A stretch of DNA of 64,000 bases from Undaria pinnatifida. Its lineage: Eukaryota > Sar > Phaeophyceae > Laminariales > Alariaceae. Position 1 is the stretch's first letter; the number at the start of each line of letters is the position of its first letter. The position numbers and the translations under genes are program-made. Shown piece by piece: positions 23,801 through 37,600 of the stretch. Location of the stretch: positions 7,219,413 through 7,283,412 of the forward strand of contig JABAKD010000009.1 of the NCBI GenBank assembly GCA_012845835.1, given 5' to 3'. Under the pieces are notes generated by a model, which saw only the letters and a list, made by a program, of their open reading frames with translations, was not told where the DNA came from and did not search any database.

Positions 23801-26800
23801 TGCAGAAGTTATACCGCAACATGCTTATAATACCGCAATCTGCACACAGCAAAAAAACAAAACCATCGCAAACTGCATGTCATCTATCATCTACGTACTG
23901 CAACAAACGAAGACTCACATCGCACGAGGCTTTCTCAACATCCCACGTGTTCTGCCAACAAAACCATGTGTCGCCCAACTGCGCCGGGTCGGTATGCCAT
24001 GGCATGCGGCGCCACTTGAGACACTTATCGCACTGAGCCCACGGCGTGCGGGTGCTGCTCTGAGGCCCGTCCGCCTGCCGTGTCGTCGACAAGGAAAAAA
24101 ACAAAAACAAAAAAGGCGTGAAATACCACGAACGAAAAAGTAGCAAACGGACGAAAAAAATATTCAAAAGAAAAACAAGGTTCCAAAAACTAACGGAACA
24201 ACACACATTCAACCAGAGGAAACCAAAATTCACAAGCAAAGAGCAATAATCAGCAGTAAGACAAAGAAAAAAAGAAGCGAGCAGAACCGTACCTATTCAG
24301 ACTCCCCGCATATTCAACGTAGCAAAACAAAAAAAGCAAGACGGCGAAAACGCCACCACTTGGTACACGTAGATCAACAATATTCACAAAGACACCCCCA
24401 TCCCCCCCACGAAAAAAAAACGCCCACCAACACAAACACCACCATCACTAGCATCGAAGAAAAAAAACAAACAGATCCTCCCCCCATCCCCGTCCGAACA
24501 AAAAACGTCCACAGCAACCCCCCCGCCAACACCAAACGCCAATACAGACGCACCTCCATCTTCAACTCCTTCTCGCCCTCCGCCCCACCGTCGCCCTCCA
24601 ATCCCGTCACAAGCCCCATCTCCTGCTTCAGAATCTTGATGACGTCCTTCAGTCCCTGAGTGTCCTCCAACGTAGCATCAACCATAGGACTCCCTAGCAG
24701 CACCACCCCTCCCGCGGCAGCCGCCATACCTCCCGCCGGCCCTCCCCCCTTCCCCCCAAATCCAGATCTCTTCCCTTTCCCGCTAAACCTACCCCCTCCC
24801 CTCCCACCACCTTCCCTTCCCCCGCGCCCCCCCCCACCGCGCTCAGGCATAGCTCCCCTCTTGAGCGAAGAACCTGCGTCGCCAGCACCACCACTGCCAG
24901 CCACCGTACCACCCGCGTCACCTCGCCCATCTCCATCCCCTGCTTCGAGCTTTACTCCCGACGTATCCGCTGACGCTGCGGTGACGGCTGCTGCCGCAGA
25001 GGGATCTTCCACCCCGAAAGCACTGTCCAGCTTTGCCGGCCATGGATGCTTCCTCTGCTCGGGGTCTATGAGGTGGTTCATAAGCAAAAGACGGTGGTCG
25101 CTGGTGTACCCACCGGTGCCGTCGTAGGCCTCCAACACGTCTGGGAGACGCACGCACCTGGAGGCGGTGGGGTAGATGCCGTGGGGTGGGGTGGGGTGGG
25201 GTGGGGTGGGGTGGGGTGGGGTGGGGTGGGGTGGGAGGGGGATACTGTAATACTAGTTGTGTATCCTTATGTTCTTGTGTTCTTGTGTTCTTGGTTGTGT
25301 GTTGTATAACCCACCCATGGAGGGGGGAGGGGGGAGGAGGGCCCGCTATGTGACCCCGGATCTGAGTTACTACCGGGAGGGAGCGCAAGAGCGGTGCGAG
25401 GATGATAAATGGGATGAAAAAAAAGTACCTGGTACTACTGCAGTGGTTACAGCGTGGACCAGAATCGACACAAGAGGTTTTCGACAGTCCACCCTTAACT
25501 CCTCGTGGCATCTCCTTTTTTACAAGACTTACTCACAGGCGGCCAGAACAACGATGGAGCCAACGCGGTCTGTCTCGTTGTTGTCCTCCAATAGCTTGAT
25601 TAAGGCCGATTACCACTAGGGTTGACAGCCTTATCTAAATTCGCATTACATCTGTATTCTTAAAAAATTCCCAGGCGGTCAGGGTGGAGGTTAAGGTTCA
25701 AATCTAAGTACTAAAGTAGCACAGTAGGCGGCCCCTTTGTAAGGGGGAATAGCGCATCGGAGCGGCAGCGTCTCTTATAAACCGAAGCCCATCAACAAAT
25801 GTGGCCCCTACACTTGACCCGCTTTTCTAGCAACCTGTGTTGCGCTTTACATAGTGTTGGCCCCTTTTTAGAGACCTAACGTCTCTTACAGAGTATTGCG
25901 TCCACTACAATGGACGAGGTCCTTTCAAGTAGGAAAAAACGGCGGCGAGAAAAACCAGGACGCTACGTACCGTTTTTCCGTTTGTCCCTATCTCCGGATC
26001 TTTCTAAAAAGAGCCATCTATTGTCCGTGTTATATCCTTCAATCGAAGCAGGGCTAAGGTCTGTACAGATTTCATCTCACCCTCTAAGTTTGTCGTCAAA
26101 TGGTTGGTTCGGGTTGCCGCCATCTCCGTGGTTGTGCCATTGGAGAAGCTGAGCCAGGACATAGTGGGGGCCGGAGATCGGCAGGTACTCGTGCACAACC
26201 TGCGAAGTACAGTAGCAGCAGCAGCAGCAACAGCGATTGACACACGGCGATCGGGATACGAACACGAAAGAGAGATAAAACGAAACGCAAAATAAATAAA
26301 TGAATGCCAAACGGCTCACAAACCAATTTGTACAAAACGAATACCAAAACGATGGGTACAACAACACAAGGACGTCAACAACGCGAACAAAAACGAGTAG
26401 AACCTTAAATCTAAACGATAGAAACAACGACACAAGGAAGCGATTAGAAAAAAAAACAGTACGAGCGGGCGGGAGGCGGACGTATTCACACACGTATGGA
26501 GGGAGGGGAGGGGGGGGGAGGGGGACCAAGGATGGTCGCTTTTGCTGTTGACGAAAAAATCGAATAGGTAGCCAACGTCTGTTAGCCCCTTCCTTCAGAA
26601 AAAGGGGGGGAAATGCGCAGGTAAGCGCGGTAAGTAACCATGCACAACTGAAAACAATGTAAACAGACACATAAACGCATGCAATGCGACACAGACTTTG
26701 TTTCCGCCACCCTTTAGCGACAGAGCGGAAGCAAGGCATCAAGGCACCAAGCCACAAAGCCGGCGCCAGCACAAGAAACACGAAACATAAAATAACAATA

Positions 26801-29800
26801 CATCAAACTTATCCACCTTCTTGAAGCCAAGCGAAGGGGGAGAACAAAACGCTACCAGCACTGCCACCCCCCCCCCCCAACCCTTCTCCCTCAAACCCAC
26901 CCACTCACCTCGTCTCCCTTGAGGCACGACTCCACACCCTGTGGCTTTGGGGGGGGCTTCAGGACTGCCGGCTTCTTCGCCTTCACCTTCGTCTTCTTTC
27001 CCTTCCCCTTCTTGCCCTTCCCACCACCACTCCCCTTAGGGCTTGTCACCGCCATCACCTTCGCCACCACCTCTGCCCCCACCCCCACCGAATCTCCATC
27101 CAAACCCTTACCCCCGGAGTTGGGTCCGCCGCTACCGGCGCCGGCGGCCACAACTGCCGCCTTCGGGTCCTTCCGGTTCCCTTCCAGGGAACCTTTCGCG
27201 GTGCGAACCCCCGGGGTCTCGTCCCCCCCATCCCCGGGTTTATCATAAGTCGGCGTTGCCGGGGAGGAGGCGTCGTCATCATCTTCGCTCATCCCCACCC
27301 CTGGGCGCTCACCGCCGGTCGCGTCTCCCGAGGCGTCCCCCCCCTCGTCACTCACAGCCATGCCCATGGTCCTGTCGCCACTACTACCGCCACCATCAGC
27401 TGCAGCCGTCGCCGCCGCGGGCGCGCTTCCCTTCTGTGTTTTCACCTCTCGTGCGGAAGGGGGGCAAGCGTCCACACCGGGCGAAGCTGCTGCTGCTGCT
27501 GCTGCTGCTGCCGTTGTAGCCGAGCCGGGTGTGGTCGAGGACTTGGTTGACGCCCCTTGCGGAGGCGTGTTCGCAGCCGGGGCTCCCCCCGAAACTCCTG
27601 CTGCTGCACCCTCCGGGGCTGCTGCTGCGGCGGCTGCTGCCGCCGCTGCTGCGGCCGTGGATTCGCGCTTGGCCGCGGCCTTCTTCTCATTCTTGTAACG
27701 CTTCAGGACTGATCGAGGCACGTTGTTGCCGAGTTCCTTGGCGAGCACCTGCACACGTCGCAACCATCACGTGCGGAGACATTCGCGATTCGCGAGGGCG
27801 GGCGTCACCACAAAGCCATACAGGAGTTAATTAAACACAATAAAGCAACACCAGGCTGCGCTAGAGCTAATGCTGTAAGAGTGGGAGGGGGAAGGGGGGA
27901 GGGGGGGGGGGCTTGAATGAATAAAAACGCGAAGTACCAGTTATGTATCAGCAATAACAAACTGACATAGTGCCAAAGAGATGAGAAGGCGGGCAGGAGA
28001 GGGGCTGGAGGCTTTGGAGCACCCTACCGCTGGAATATCAATATATAGAGAGCTCTTGAGAGTCCTCGGCCACCACTGCGTCATCGACAAATAAAAAAAG
28101 CAAAAAAAACGACAAAAAAAAACAGTAATACACACACAACCATGGGTAATGATACCGGGGACCGGGGACGACATTGGCAACAAACACAACGCCTACACAC
28201 CAACACATAAGGTGCACCGCCAACAGCGCAAACCGAAAACAACCCAGCACGTCCATATGCAACCCCAAAAAAGCGCCGCATCACAACCGCCTGCGTTACT
28301 TTTTTCTAGTTTGATTTCTCAACCATGTCGCACTTGATTTTATTGTGTTTGTTCACCCAACTATCTGGACTACCCAGGTACCCCCCACGCCTGTCCGTGA
28401 CCATGGAGTTTATAACTATCGCCTCCTTCGGGTGTGCAAAAAAAAGTCTTGAATACGTATGGATACTTCATTTTTTGGCGTTGTATCGAACGATTGCGAC
28501 TGTGTCAGACGGGGGGCGATCCTGCTGCAACGAACCTAACCTGATAAAACACACGCGTACACCACACACCTCACCAAACCACCCCACCAAACCAAACCAT
28601 ACCTGAACGGGGTCTCCAACAATGGTGGCGTAGTTCGTAGGCTCCGCGAACGTCTTCGTGTGTGCCAGTAAGAGTAGTACGTCTGCCGCCGCGCCATGCC
28701 GCGCGTTCGGGAGCGATCGGAGCCCCAAAAGCAGTTGCCGCACCTTCAGCAGAACCTGTCGAAGGAACAAAACGATTCGCGGCGAACCGACGGCAAAGCC
28801 GAAACATGAAAGAAATTTGTCATCAATAGCTTCCTGGCTTGTTGCCTGTACGATGCAGCACAATTGGATACCGGCAGACCCTACGTACTGCGAACCTGTT
28901 GTACAATAGATGTCGCCCGCTCCAGCAACAGAAAAACAAAACAAAACAAAACAAAACAAAACAAACAAAACCCACGCGATTAAGCCTGCAGCTACACAGT
29001 CGTGGGTCGCACAGAAAACGCCTTCTGCGTCATACCACCAAAAGGCAAAGCTCGAGCTAAGCACGCGGTACCCGAAACACCTAAACCCTTACTTCACCCC
29101 CCCTAATATGCACACGCGCATACTACGTACAACGAGCGCATACGTACATAAAATGAGTGACTACAAACACCAACCTGATATGACAAAAAGGATACCTGTT
29201 ACGTTTTTTTTTTCAAATAGCAACAACTTGCATAACTGCAGTAGCGTCCAATCACCATAACGCGAGATAACTGTCATGAACACAATGTGCGCATTCAACA
29301 CATTTCAAATCATACACCCTCTATGGTCTTACGACAACGGCCATGCATGATACGAGTTGACCCCCCCCCCCCTCCTCTCGCACAACGATGAAGTAGGACA
29401 CACATAGTAGGAGAATGCGAAATATACGAGGAACGGATGTGTTAGTAGAGGACATGAGAAATTTAGACAAATGCGACGTGAAAGCGTTTGGCAGACTAGA
29501 GAGTAGCGACCAAACGATTGCTACCCTAGGAGATAGATGGCCGCACGCAGCGAAACAGGACGGGGATAGGATAGTAAACAGCTTCTATGTATTGTAGTAT
29601 ATGGAAGAAGCGTAATGAGCGCCCAGCTGTTGGAGGCGTCTCTAATAGGAGTAGGAACGGTGCTCCGTCTCGAAAGGGATGCGTGGTCAATGGCCAAACG
29701 ATCAAGGCAAGCAACAAATGAGTAGCCCCCCCCCCTCCTCTCACCCTTTTGAGTACTCCCTTGTGAGGGATGCGCTCGTTGTCGAGCATGCTCTGAATCT

Positions 29801-32800
29801 TCTCAATAACCTCCCGCCCCTTCAACCACGCCTTGCGGTCCAGGGGACGGCACATCACCACTCCGTCGCCCTCCTGCTTGGTCTCCTCAACGGCCACCAG
29901 CGCCTCCGCCCGCACCTCCGGTTCCTGGCTGACTGGGGGCGGCGCCTGGCCGCCAGAGGGTATAGCCTGTGTCCTTCGAGGCCTGCGGACGTAGAACTCA
30001 TGGCTGGGGTTTTTCTGGGGTAAGCGGTGGCGGAGAGGGGGAAAGAGTACGGGATCGAATCGGTAAGGGACGCAACGGGACAGAGGGAGCGGTGAGGTGA
30101 GGAACGGAAAATACTTCGCGACCGAGGATCTCTGAAAATGTACATTAGAGCAGCGCCATTGCGTGCTTTTGTACTCTTATAACTTTTCTCCCTTCACTGT
30201 TACTACAAGCAACCATGTATTGCGGAAGGAAGGATTACCGACCTACTGGTAAACCAGATCGTCAACACACACAAAAAAAGGAGACAAAAAACCCAAAACA
30301 AGACAAAAATAAATAAAAACAAAACCAAAAAAGGTTCACAGGGGAAAAGCTCACAAGGCATGCGTTACTGTTGTGCTTAACCTCCCCCCCCCCGCCCCCC
30401 CTGCCCACTGATCCCCACTCACCCTCAAGTAATCGGCAAGACACTTTCTCTTGGGAGCCCTTTGTCCGCACTGGGCCTTCCGCCTTACCGAATCCCACAC
30501 CGCTACTCGGTCGTCCGGGTCGCCTTCGGCCAGGACCTTCTGAAGCTGGTGATACATATGGAGGCAGGGGGGGGCGGGGATGGGGGGAGATGTACTCGTT
30601 ATCATGCATGTTTTTGGGGGAGGGCAAACATTCAGTACACCTTAGAAAAGAAAACTTACGGGCCACGGGGATGCAGAAACAATCAGTTTCTTATTAGATA
30701 ACGAACACCCACGGGTCACGGATATGCGTACTAAACAAGTCGATAGAGTATAAAGCTGTAGTTGGACTGAAGCAGGTATGTAGTTGAGCTACAGTGGTGA
30801 GGGTGCAGTAGACGTACAGCAACAGAGCTGACTTAGGGCTGCGGTTGATCAGAAGTAGGGCTGAGCTAAAGGCAAAGCAGAGGTAACGTCGCCAAGGTAT
30901 CTCTAAAGCCAGCGTAGGGCAGAGGCATCTCTAGAACTATCTCCAGGTTATCACCAACTTATCCCGAAAATATCGCTACGAAAACACTGCTATCGTGAAA
31001 TGTAACAATGGCTATCGGCTTTCAATCTTATCTCCAGAACGTTCCCTGTCGCCACACACACCTCATCCGGCGTAACGCCAGGAGTCTCCTTCCTCAAGAT
31101 AAATCCACCACCCCCCACCGCAACCATCTTGCCAACCACAAAATTTCCCGTGCTCGCCCCCCTTCCTTGCACCCTCTTTGCCGCCGCTGGCTTCTTCCTT
31201 CCAACACCACCCCCACCCCCTCCTCCGCCCCCATCTCCCCCACCCGCAGGCCCCTTTCCGGCACCCTTCCATCGAGTCCCCTTGCCTTTCTCCTTCCGAT
31301 CCGCGTCCCCATCTCCCGAAGCATCCGCGACCACCCCGCCCGTCAACATCGCCGACGCCTCGCCCTCCTCCAACTCCGTCTTCGTCGGGGTCTCCATCTC
31401 AGCGCCCGTCACCTGGGAAGGAGGTTCAACTCGGGATAGCGCAGTCGCCCCATTGCTCTTAACGGCGCCGTTGCAATCCTCGGATGAAGTCGCGGTCAAG
31501 CCCTTGCCCTTCTTCTGGCCTTGGGTTAGGTTCTGCGATGGTCGTTTTTGGTTCTTTAGCTTAGCGCCACCGCGAGCCCTGAGCACCGCTGGGGCTTGCC
31601 TCGACCTAGCCTTCTTCCGGGCGGTGGGGTGGTTTGGGGACCACCCGCCCGTGTGCTCCTCACGAGGTCGCCGTGCCCCGACTTTCGCGCCTCCCACGTC
31701 GCCGCTGATACTCCCCGTCGAAGCAATTGCGGCCGACCTATCACTGCCACCATCCATTTCCACATCACCGCCACCGCCACCGCCACCGCCAAGAGCAGGA
31801 GCAGAAGCAGCAGCAGCGAGAGAATCACCTACCGCCGAAGAAACAGCACCAGCAGTAGTAGCAGCAGAAGAAGCACCTGCAGCAGCAGAGGTAGAAGCCG
31901 CAGCAAGAGCAGCTGGAGCAGAAGCAGCAGGCTCGAGCAAAGGTCGACCAGCCGTCCCATATCCGTTCACATCACCAACACTCGCCTCTCTCCCCTCCCC
32001 GGCTGCACCATCGTGGTCGCGACCAAAACCGCCAACACCACCTCCGTCACTGCCACCACCATCGCCGCCCCAGGCGGGCAAAGCTGAGGCATCGACCGCG
32101 TCTCCATTGCACACCATGGGAACGACACCGTTCGCGTCATTACCAGCATCACCACCAGCAGCACCAGCACCATCAGTGTCATCCGCAGAAGCGTCAACAA
32201 CGCTACCTCCTTCGGTCGTCTCCGCGTTCTGGGCAAGGGTTTCCACAAGAGCCGCCAGGTCAAGCCCTGCAAAACCAAGGAGAAATAAGTTAGCACGCGA
32301 CAAGGTGTTGGTAGGGCATGGGGTCAAGCACTCACCACAGTAGAAACGTCATCAATGTGCTTGCGTTTGTTGCTGGTGTCGGTGTTGTTGAGGGCTGTGT
32401 CCCATCACTGTTGTGGTTATTGTTGTAATTGTAGTGGTTAAAGCTTGCTGCTGTGTAGTTGTTGATGTACTGATGGTCGTGATTGCTGTTATTGCTATCG
32501 CTCAACTTGAACGTCGAACATCTCAAGTGCAACCGCCCTGCACCCACAGTATCGAAACGGATGCATGGTCAATGGCAAAATAACTCACGGCTGATGTCCT
32601 TGAAATCGTTATCATATAATACGCTAAGGTGGTCGTGACGTTTTTTTGGATCTTTGAAAATATATTGGTTATAATACCCCCCCAAAAAAGCGGCGACTCC
32701 CGAGCTCCACTCGGCCTCCGGCGGCCTCGCGGTGCCGCCACGTCCCATCCGCACAGCAGCACTACGACGTGCCGGCGAAAGAACGGGCGTCGGTGCCCCG

Positions 32801-34151
32801 CCTCGGCGAGGGGGGAACGTGGGAATCGCCCTCCCGGGGACGGCTCGCTTGCCCCCCCCCCCGCTTTTCTTCGTCGCTGCCCGCTTCTTTTTTTTTCGAA
32901 TTCGAACTCCAACTACATTAGACTAAACTTTCGTATTGCTTTTTGGCCACTTGAGCCATGGACAGAGCCATGGGCACGAGACGACAAGCGCGCCTGCGCC
33001 AACAGCAAGCACAACAACACCAGGACCAACCACAGCAGCGTCCAGCCGTCGCCGCTCGCCGTGCTGGTGGGTGGTGGGTGGAGGACGGCGGCTCGCTCGC
33101 TCCCCGAGATGGCCGAGTATCGTCAAAAAATGAAACTCCCCCCGCCGTACTCCCCCCGTCTGTTTCCTGTTTCATACAAGGTCCTCAAGAACCAACCAAA
33201 TAACTGCTCCTCGCGTACCAGGTGTACTGCTGTACGTACTGCTGCACTGCTGTACTGCTGTATGTAGTAAAGGTTTGGTCGGTGGGTGGGTGAAGGGTGC
33301 ACTGCATCGTCCGTGGTGGGTGGGTGGGCCGCTCCGTACGTGGGAGTCTTTTTTCGTCCTGTGGGAGATGAACCTTTTTTTCTTGTTTCTAAAATACCGG
33401 CCTCCCACTGGTGCTTGGGAGTACCACCGCCGTCCCCACTGCTGCACTCCTCTGCCCTTTGCTACCGAACGTACTGCTGCACTGCCGTACTGCTGCCCTG
33501 TTATTATATTGTGTTTTTGCAGTACTTACATACAGAGGATGATACCTTTACTACCGTACGTACAGCTGCACTGCCGTGCTGCCGTTATTATTTTGTTATT
33601 TTAGTACTTGCATACAGAGGATGATACAGCACCAATTTGTTTTTGTCCGCCATACCGGCCGGCAACAGGCATACTTCGGGAGTACCACTAGAAGGCTAAG
33701 GCAAGCAAAAAATGAGTACGCCACCTCCCACTCTCCCCGGCACACCCTCCATTTCCTGAACATCCCCTTCAAGCCTCGAAAACCCGCATATCCTCTCGTT
33801 CAAGTCTCACCTGGACCATCGCCACCAGGCCCCCTGGCAGGATTGCACCCCTGTGGCAGAGGCGAAGGCTGCAGTCCCCAAGCTCCCATCTGGCCTGCAA
33901 AGCCTCCGCCCCATGAAACCCCAGCGCCGAACACCGTCAAGTCTTTGTAAACCTTGTGCGTCCCTCCGTCCAATACTGACGCCCAGCCTCCCTGGGTCGG
34001 GCTCTGTACCCGTACGGGCACACCACCACCACCAACACCATTCACACCACAACCATCACCACCACCACCAACACCATTCACACCACAACCATCACCACCA
34101 CCGCCACCACCATACCCGCCAGGGGAAGCTTGGTCCGAACCATTCACCCCT

Positions 34152-34183
<32 letters not shown>

Positions 34184-34556
34184 TGCTGCCGCCGCGACCG
34201 CAGATGGGTCGTGACCTACAGTGGGGGCAGGCATCCAAACCTGCGACGGGGGGTGGGTCTGCTGTTGGCGGTGCAGCTGGTGCTGTTGCAGCTGTCGCTG
34301 GTGGTGCAACGCCCACTGCTGCTGGTGGTGCTGCAACTGCTGCTGCTGGATATGTTGGGGTACATGGTGCGACATCATCCCAGGGGGAGGAGGAAGTTGG
34401 GGAGGAATCATAGGGTGGGGAGGTTGAGGGTGGCGGAATTGGAAACCAATAGCATGAAGGTGGGCCGCCGCAGCCGCGGCCGCTGCCTTCGCCGCCGCCT
34501 CCGCTGCAGCCGCCGTCGCAGCACTGGCAGCTGCCACAGCCGCCTCCGCAGAGGAC

Positions 34557-34611
<55 letters not shown>

Positions 34612-37600
34612 GCCGCAGCCGCTGTTGCTGGAGTTGCTGGAGTTGCTGCGCCATTCTTAGTACCCTCGCGTTCTCAGAATAAGGGTCCGCATCAATACCG
34701 TTCGCAACGGACGACGACGCAAGGGACGTGGTTGGTGACGGGCGCACGCCGGCGCCACCATCACCACCACCGACGGCAGCGTTTTCCTGGGCAAGAGGAT
34801 GAGGTGAGGGGGGCATCACCTGGCCAGTGGCAAAGGCAGCAACGTCGCCACCACCACCGCCGCCGCCGCCACCGCCACCACCACCACCACCACCACCACC
34901 ACCACCACCACCACCACCACCACCACCACCACCACCACCACCACCACCACCACCACCACCACCACCACCGTCACCACCACCACCACCGTTAATGTCACCA
35001 TCACCACCACCACCACCACCGACGCCGCTACCGTTCGCGTGTCCATGGCCCGTAGAGCAGGGAGAAACCGCCCTCGCCAAAGGGACGCCCACCGCGGGCG
35101 CAGGAGCGGGCCACTGTCGGTGCGCCTGCGGGTGTCCCTGCATGCGCGAAAGTTCCGCGGCCGCTGCGGCCGCGGCCCCAGAAGCGGGGTAGTGAGGCTC
35201 ATCGCGGGGGGAACAAACAGCTGACGCAGGTACCGGTGTTGGTGCCGCGCCCGCCTGCCACTGCGGCTGCTGCTGCTGCGGCTGCTGCAAATATAGCTGA
35301 GCGGCGGCGGCGGCGGCGGCGGCGGCAGCTGCGGCCGAGCTTGGAGGCTCATGCGGCGGCGAAGGCTGAGGCGGGCAAAATGGCTGCTGCGACTGTTGCT
35401 GCTGCTGCTCCGGCCCCGGCCCCGGCTGCGGCTGCTGCTCCAGCTGCAGCTGCTGCTGCGGCTCTTGCTGTTCCTGCTGCTGCCGGGTCGATGGCAGCTC
35501 GACGGCTTCCTCGATAACGGGCTCGTACTCCTGTCCTGTGTAGAGCTGCATGTGAGGTCGCGTTCGCAGGAACATGTGGATCTCCTCGCGCTTTGGAGCG
35601 TCTGCCAGGGAAGGGTGGAGGGGGGGAGGGAGGGAGGGAGGGAGGAAAGGGAGCCGCCTTTACCCCACTGCCGATTATTTTTCTAAAACGGATATCCGAT
35701 AATTTTGATGTGGCCCGTGTGTGTTTCGCACACACACCGCCGAAACAGTAACTAGGATGAAAGTGTGGAACTCCGGTGCTTCGTTGTAGCCCCCGCATGT
35801 GGTACCAGTATTACGAGAAGGGATAGTATATTGTGTATGCATCCTCACCAAAACTTGCGTATAACACCAGCCGTGGACGCACGGTCAACCAACTGAGGGG
35901 TTTATTTTGGGGTCGCCCACCATGATAAACGTGGTCACATATTGGCAATGGGTAGGGTTAGACGCAAGTTGTGGTGAGGATGCGTACAACACAATATACC
36001 ATCCCTTCTCGTAATACTGGATCCACACGCGGGGGGTATACTGTAGTGTACGCATCCTCACCACACTTGCGTCTAACCCTACCCATTGCCGAGATGTGAT
36101 GCCGTTTATATTACGGGCGGTGCCAAAATAGACCCCTCAGTTAGTTGACCATGCGTCCACGGCTGGAGTTATACCGTTTTCATAACAAAAACTTCTCGAA
36201 AAAAACTGCTGTAGACCCTACGCTCCAAATTCTAACCTTGACCCCAACGCCGCCCTACCCATAGAACTTCGCCCCGAAAAAAAATAACCAGCAGTTGATC
36301 GACCATGTTAAGTCTCGCATTTAAAGTACTCCCCGAATTGCATACTATATCCCAGCAAATAATTTCGTGCTACAATGAAGGCATCTCAGGTAAGGGGTGA
36401 ACCGACGGCGATCAAATGTGTCTGTGTTTGCGACTGCTGTGTACGTGGAAATGCCATACAAGCTCGGCTCGCCGCAAAGCTCACTTTTGTTCGGCAGATC
36501 GTAACTCACCAACCACGAGGAACCACAACGAAAACACAGTATCTACCACATTCAGCAAATCTTCGGGGTCATGCACGTCACAGCTATTGGTTGATCCGGC
36601 ACCTTATCCGGGAATATGGTACTTTTCGTGGTACAGTCCCGTGAAATGCGGTTTCAAAATGCGGCGGAAATTGTTTTCCGTCTTCTTCTATTATTAAATC
36701 GTTCTTGTCAGCGTATTATTTTAATTACAATCGAACTGATTGTACCTTTATTTACCGTGGTGAGGGCAATAAATACCACCTGGCACTGCCATCGACATGT
36801 CCACGAAACCTTTCGTCGATGCTACAACACAACATAGCAGGCACGGCTCTTTTCGATGTTCGCTGGACTACATATCGATTTTGCTATTCTCCGTGGCCTT
36901 TTTTCTTCACAGTTCCCCCTGCCTGTCAACCAGGGTTCAGCCACAAACACACATCGTCGATTTCCCATGCGGTTTTTGCGAATTATGATCTGTAATTTTG
37001 ACACGTGATTCGGAGCGCTATGGCCGAGGGGCCCAAACCAGAACATGCTTGATTTTTGGTGTTTTTAGTCACCTGTTGGCAAAATTACAATCTCACTTTT
37101 CCTGAAATTGCCGGTAAGTCGTTAGAAAAAAAAAAAATCAACTTCTGATTTGGGCCCCTCGGCCTCGCTCCGAATCACGTGTCAACATTACAGATGATAC
37201 TTCATGCAAACAGCGTGGGAAAACGATGCCGCCTGTCAGCTCATTTTGATGGCGAGCCCAGCTCGTACGAACACTTGCATATATGTGTGTGTGCACATCG
37301 CGCGTACGAATGCGTGTGGCTGCTTACTCAGGTGCTCAACATCGAATATAACCCCACGGCCCCTCACGATCCCGACCACCAACAGGACCCCCACTTCCTC
37401 GCTCCACAGCACAACCCCGCCTCCCGTGCCTCCCTTCCCCGGCCGCTCGAAGGCATGGAAACCTCGCTCCACTCCACTCACCTTCGCCAGAAACAATCTC
37501 TTTCAGGACCGTGTCCCAGAGCGGGATGCGCTCGTCTTCGTCGCCCCCGACCAGCGCCGATACAGCGGCGTAGGCGTCCGCGACCCCCCTCGCTTCCCTC

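Noticed and set aside
30468..30500. Strong donor GTAAGG inside exon m20
   Set aside because: Using it would drop the RAPKRKCLADYL half of module D and break the frame to m21.
31129..32343. 404-residue + strand frame opposite exon m19
   Set aside because: Antisense shadow of a GC-rich Ala/Gly coding exon. The - strand frame fits the exon chain.
34732..35192. Poly-His or poly-Pro proteins on the + strand over the CAC repeat
   Set aside because: Shadow frames of the Gly-coding trinucleotide repeat in exon m18.
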